From: Cylindrotheca closterium
Lineage: Eukaryota; Bacillariophyta; Bacillariophyceae; Bacillariales; Bacillariaceae
Reading direction: 5' to 3'
NCBI GenBank assembly: GCA_933822405.4
Contig: CAKOGP040000001.1
Span: forward strand, 133,083 to 197,082
Length of the DNA: 64,000 nucleotides
Shown: in pieces, positions 60,893-64,000 of the stretch
Layout: each line of letters opens with the position of its first letter
How positions within the stretch are numbered: position 1 is the stretch's first letter
Position numbers and translations under genes: made by a program
The notes under the pieces: generated by a model
The model's input: the letters and a program-made list of their open reading frames with translations, nothing else
What the model was told of the DNA's origin: nothing
The model's database searches: none

Positions 60893-61083
60893 TTCTCATG
60901 TTCGATGAAACTCTACTACAAACGTCTGTCCGCTCGTGCGTACGGCTACATTGAACACATTATTACCACAGTTCACGACTGACTGACTGGCAAACGTAAC
61001 GACCGCCGATCGGAAACTAGCGACAACCATCTGTCAACTTGTCAACCTGTCAATAACAGCAGTAGCCCCAAGAAACACCAACA

Positions 61084-62058
61084 ATGAGCGCCGTGGTCAC
61101 CCATTTAGATATATCACAGCTACCTTCGTTGAAAGATGGCATGTCAGCAGAAGAAGAAGCCACCAAACGACGAAAGACCTGTCGGTTCATCGAAGAGGCC
61201 GGTCGCGTGTTAAAGTTGCCGCGGGTTGCCATTTCCACGGCCATGGTGTTCTTTCACAGATTTTATGCAAAACACTCGTTTGATCAACACGATCGATTTG
61301 AAGTTGCCGTTGCTGCCATTGTGCTGGCTGCCAAAACAGAGGAGTCTCCCAAGAAGCTCAATGCGGTGATTGTTCAATGTCACGACTTGAAAACCAGAGG
61401 CATGCAAGCTGGAAGGGTCAAGGGGTCCAAGCCTGTACCTCCTCCGCCATCATCATTAGATCCAAAAGGAGAGGAATTCTCGAGACTAAAGGAACGGATA
61501 TTACTCATGGAGCGTGTCATTCTACACACTATTGGCTTTGAATTGAGCATTGACCATCCCTACAAGTTTTTTGTCGATCAAATCAAAAAGTTGACTCAAA
61601 CGCGTCAACTGGTCTACAAACAACCTCCAGAAAATTTGAATCCAACACAGACATACCAAAAGATGATGAACGAGCTAGTCCAATACAGTATGAGTTTTGC
61701 CAACGACTCGATGCACACCTCGCTTTGTCTCCAATTCTCGCCCCAACAAATTGCTACTGCCTGCGTCTACTTGGCGGGTCAATTCGCCAAGGTGGATGCT
61801 CCGGAAAATTCGTCATGGTCCAAGGTACTGGGAGAACCGGATATTGAATCCTTGGCCAGTATCTGTGTTCAGATTTTGGAATTGATTGATCCACGAAAGA
61901 CGGGAGGAGACTTGGATAATTTCAAAAAGATTCGGACTCAATTGGAAGTCTTGAAACGAGCCAACAAGGGAAAGATGAGTAGTGGTATGGGTCCTCCTCC
62001 TCCTCCACCACCGCCGCCATCGTCCGAACCCACTGCCAAACGACCCAAAACGGGATGA
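61084..62058 (+). CDS. Cyclin of the K/T class (transcriptional CDK partner)
   Basis: Single exon, 324 residues, ATG at 61084. The first cyclin fold is at about 28-105: ATKRRKTCRFIEEAGRVLKL, STAMVFFHRFYAKHSF, VAAIVLAAKTEESPKKLNAV. The second begins with RLKERILLMERVILHTIGFE and HPYKFFVDQI, then QQIATACVYLAGQF. The EESPKKL and LERVILHTIGFELSIDHPY details match cyclins T and K, partners of CDK9 and CDK12 that phosphorylate RNA polymerase II. A short Lys/Pro insert separates the folds, and the tail has a run of nine Pro. No destruction box or PEST is obvious, consistent with a transcriptional rather than cell-cycle cyclin. K and T cannot be separated. Confidence 0.88.
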   Translation: MSAVVTHLDISQLPSLKDGMSAEEEATKRRKTCRFIEEAGRVLKLPRVAISTAMVFFHRFYAKHSFDQHDRFEVAVAAIVLAAKTEESPKKLNAVIVQCHDLKTRGMQAGRVKGSKPVPPPPSSLDPKGEEFSRLKERILLMERVILHTIGFELSIDHPYKFFVDQIKKLTQTRQLVYKQPPENLNPTQTYQKMMNELVQYSMSFANDSMHTSLCLQFSPQQIATACVYLAGQFAKVDAPENSSWSKVLGEPDIESLASICVQILELIDPRKTGGDLDNFKKIRTQLEVLKRANKGKMSSGMGPPPPPPPPPSSEPTAKRPKTG

Positions 62059-62211
62059 GCTACTCTTTGTAGTGTAATACAGTTTTTGCTATGCCTGTTC
62101 CAATTAAAAAAGAACCACAACACAACAACAAATATCTCTTTTCTCTTTTTCATACATGAATAATATTATTATACAACCTTGCATTTCTATCAGAAGCCAT
62201 GAGTACCTAAT

Positions 62212-63969
62212 TTAAACATTTTTCTGTTGCTTTCCATTGGCAAGATAGGCTTCCAAAAGTGTACTGGTGGACAGATTGAATCCCTGTACAGTTGCGCCAG
62301 TTCGTCTCGAAGCTGCCAATTGGACACGGACATGTTTTGCCAACAATTTACCCAGTTCCAATCCGAACTGGTCAAAACTGTTGATACCCCACAGAAATCC
62401 TTGGACAGCAGTTCGGTGCTCGTACAGTGCCAACAGTTGACCGACGCTAAAGGCATCCAGTCGAGTCATTAGTATACTACTCGATGGACGGTTTCCAGTA
62501 AAGACCATGTGCTCTCGAAGGCCTTCTTCGACGCCTTCTTGCATCAAATCCACAAAGGTCTTGCCATAGGCCAAGGCATCGGGCTGGGCAAAGAAATTAG
62601 ACATTAGTTCGTCGTGGCTAGGAACGTTCTCTCCTGGTAAATCGAGCGGACGCTGGGATTCCATAAAGCCGATAAAGTCTGCTGGAACCACTCGACCTTG
62701 ATGCATCAATTGAAAGAATGGGTGGTGACTGTTGGTGCCAGGTGCTCCAAAATTGACCTCCCCAGAAGAATGATGGAGCTCTACTCCATCCAAGGCGACT
62801 CGCTTTCCATTGCTCTCCATATCGACCAACTGGACGTGAGCAGGGAATTTTCGAAGGGCGTGTGCATAGGGTAAAATGCCGCGGGAGGAATACCCCATAA
62901 AGGTAGAGTTCCAAACACCCAAGAGTCCCAGCAATACTGGAATATTGTCTCGAAGTGGTGCATTGAAAAAGTGCTCATCCATATCGTGAGCACCATCCAG
63001 GAATTGCGTCATTATGGATCCAGAATATTGTAACGATAAGGGCAGCAGTCCAGCGGCACTGCATACAGAGTATCGTCCAATGACCCAGTCCCAAATTTTG
63101 AATATGTTGTTCCTCGGAATCCCCAATTGTCCCGGGGCAGACTTTGAGAAATTACTATTGATACACGCGACAGCAGCGACATGTTTTGCAATAATTTGAC
63201 TCTCGGTGTAATTACCAGTCTTCATTAATCGTTGGATCAACCATTTCATTGCCGATCGAGCATTCAAAGTCTCTCCCGAATCAAACTCTTTGGATACAAT
63301 GACAATCAAAGTTTCTTCTGGGTCCAGATGTCCAGTAGTCTGGAATGTATCCACTGGGTCGACATTGGAAAGAAAATGAATGCTTCGGCCTTCCGCAGCT
63401 TCTGCGGCTGTAACGTCAGCACTCAGGGCCTCGGACACAAATTCAATTCCCAAATGCATACCCCCACAGGTCACCACGAGTGTGGTTTTCAATGGTTTGC
63501 CAGTGATACCAAGATGCGTTCCACTTCGCACTTGCTCTGAAAAGATTACAACCTGATCTCGTACTGTATGTATCTCTTCCAAGATCTTGTCAGCCAAACC
63601 ATGTGAACCACCCGAAAAGAGATATCCTTTTGGCATTCGTAACATATGATGAAGGACCGCTTTGTCCTCAGTCGTGTTTATTCTCTCCCCAGTTCGAAAG
63701 GCTTCTTGCCGTTCCGCAAAACCAACTGCATCGGCCAAGTCAAACAGCATTTCCATGGTTTCCCCCGTAACTTGTTGCCGGCTGTAATCCAAAATTATTT
63801 TTCGAAATCCTTCAGACATATGAACCGCTGTCAATCCAGCGCATCGAGAGCTATCATTGCACAAGTTTCGGAGATGCAGCTTGTCGTCGTACTGGAACTC
63901 AGCTGCCGCGCTCTGTAGTGCGTCATATTGTGGCACCTCGGTGCATTTCAAGATATGAAACCCTGACAT
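62212..63969 (-). CDS. Divergent glucose-6-phosphate isomerase homologue
   Basis: Single exon, 585 residues, ATG at 63967-63969. It aligns along its whole length with the canonical GPI at 52764-54546: RINTTEDKAVLHHMLR, WVIGRYSVCSAAG, VDMESNGKRV (catalytic Glu), GAPGTNSHHPFFQLMHQG (catalytic His kept), and SFDQFGLELGKLL (Lys kept). Substrate-binding loops differ: CGGMHLG (168-174) replaces GIGGSDLG, and SKEFDSGET (226-234) replaces SKTFTTQET, adding two acidic residues to the phosphate loop. The frame is intact, so the protein is probably made. It could be a low-activity isomerase, an enzyme for another sugar phosphate, or a regulatory pseudoenzyme. No plastid presequence is clear. Confidence 0.85.
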   Translation of the reverse strand: MSGFHILKCTEVPQYDALQSAAAEFQYDDKLHLRNLCNDSSRCAGLTAVHMSEGFRKIILDYSRQQVTGETMEMLFDLADAVGFAERQEAFRTGERINTTEDKAVLHHMLRMPKGYLFSGGSHGLADKILEEIHTVRDQVVIFSEQVRSGTHLGITGKPLKTTLVVTCGGMHLGIEFVSEALSADVTAAEAAEGRSIHFLSNVDPVDTFQTTGHLDPEETLIVIVSKEFDSGETLNARSAMKWLIQRLMKTGNYTESQIIAKHVAAVACINSNFSKSAPGQLGIPRNNIFKIWDWVIGRYSVCSAAGLLPLSLQYSGSIMTQFLDGAHDMDEHFFNAPLRDNIPVLLGLLGVWNSTFMGYSSRGILPYAHALRKFPAHVQLVDMESNGKRVALDGVELHHSSGEVNFGAPGTNSHHPFFQLMHQGRVVPADFIGFMESQRPLDLPGENVPSHDELMSNFFAQPDALAYGKTFVDLMQEGVEEGLREHMVFTGNRPSSSILMTRLDAFSVGQLLALYEHRTAVQGFLWGINSFDQFGLELGKLLAKHVRVQLAASRRTGATVQGFNLSTSTLLEAYLANGKQQKNV

Positions 63970-64000
63970 GGTAGGAACGATTCGATTATTTTGTTGTTCT

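Overview
The window looks like nuclear DNA of a photosynthetic stramenopile, most likely a diatom and perhaps a raphid pennate. The evidence is compact protein genes on both strands, short GT-AG introns (mostly 72-130 bp), several N-termini that read as signal peptide plus an ASAFAP-like plastid motif (HisRS, the CCB2/CCB4-like protein, an alternative start of PRMT10), a BspA-type leucine-rich-repeat protein, Gln-rich KIX-type regulators, and no bacterial operons. I found 32 protein-coding loci. I could not support any tRNA, rRNA, CRISPR array or intact transposon. A run of ten N at 11576-11585 is an assembly gap.

Layout. 1-1829: Gln-rich KIX-domain protein, cut by the window edge. 2922-10299: a sugar-transfer cluster with three tandem minus-strand genes resembling peptidyl-serine galactosyltransferase / hydroxyproline arabinosyltransferase (the first with a premature stop), then a divergent GT8 gene. 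10485-20295: a cytochrome-b6 haem assembly factor, an unknown protein, an EEF1A-KMT/METTL13-like methyltransferase, a 1209-residue RING-like/TPR protein, a divergent TATA-binding protein and a GNAT acetyltransferase. 20296-22366: gene-poor, with a 690-bp tandem duplication. 22367-29511: GARP transcription factor, LRR_5 protein, NOP9 and a TKL-like kinase. 30167-40792: a two-domain FAD oxidoreductase, proteasome RPN6, peroxisomal enoyl-CoA isomerase, an unknown phosphosite-rich protein, PRMT10 and a Tudor/MBD-like protein. 41287-50459: an E2F transcription factor with an unusual first intron, a SLC30A9-type zinc transporter, triosephosphate isomerase and a secreted glycerophosphodiesterase. 50682-57718: HisRS, glucose-6-phosphate isomerase (GPI), a RibD-type reductase and a Lys/Ser-rich protein. 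57719-59947: gene-poor. 59948-63969: an unknown protein, a cyclin K/T and a second, divergent GPI homologue.

Most of this is ordinary housekeeping content (glycolysis, proteasome, nucleolar RNA processing, transcription control). The most unusual items are: (1) E2F intron 1, which ends in a 455-nt stretch without a single AG, stays open in frame with the DNA-binding domain and holds a perfect E2F-type site; (2) the triplicated glycosyltransferase array with one nonsense codon and one extra intron; (3) a TBP whose first repeat has lost a DNA-intercalating Phe and a minor-groove Asn; (4) a GPI paralogue with a rebuilt phosphate loop; (5) a PRMT10 with a possible plastid presequence. Exon limits were placed by reading frame, GT-AG sites and homology; no transcript data were available.
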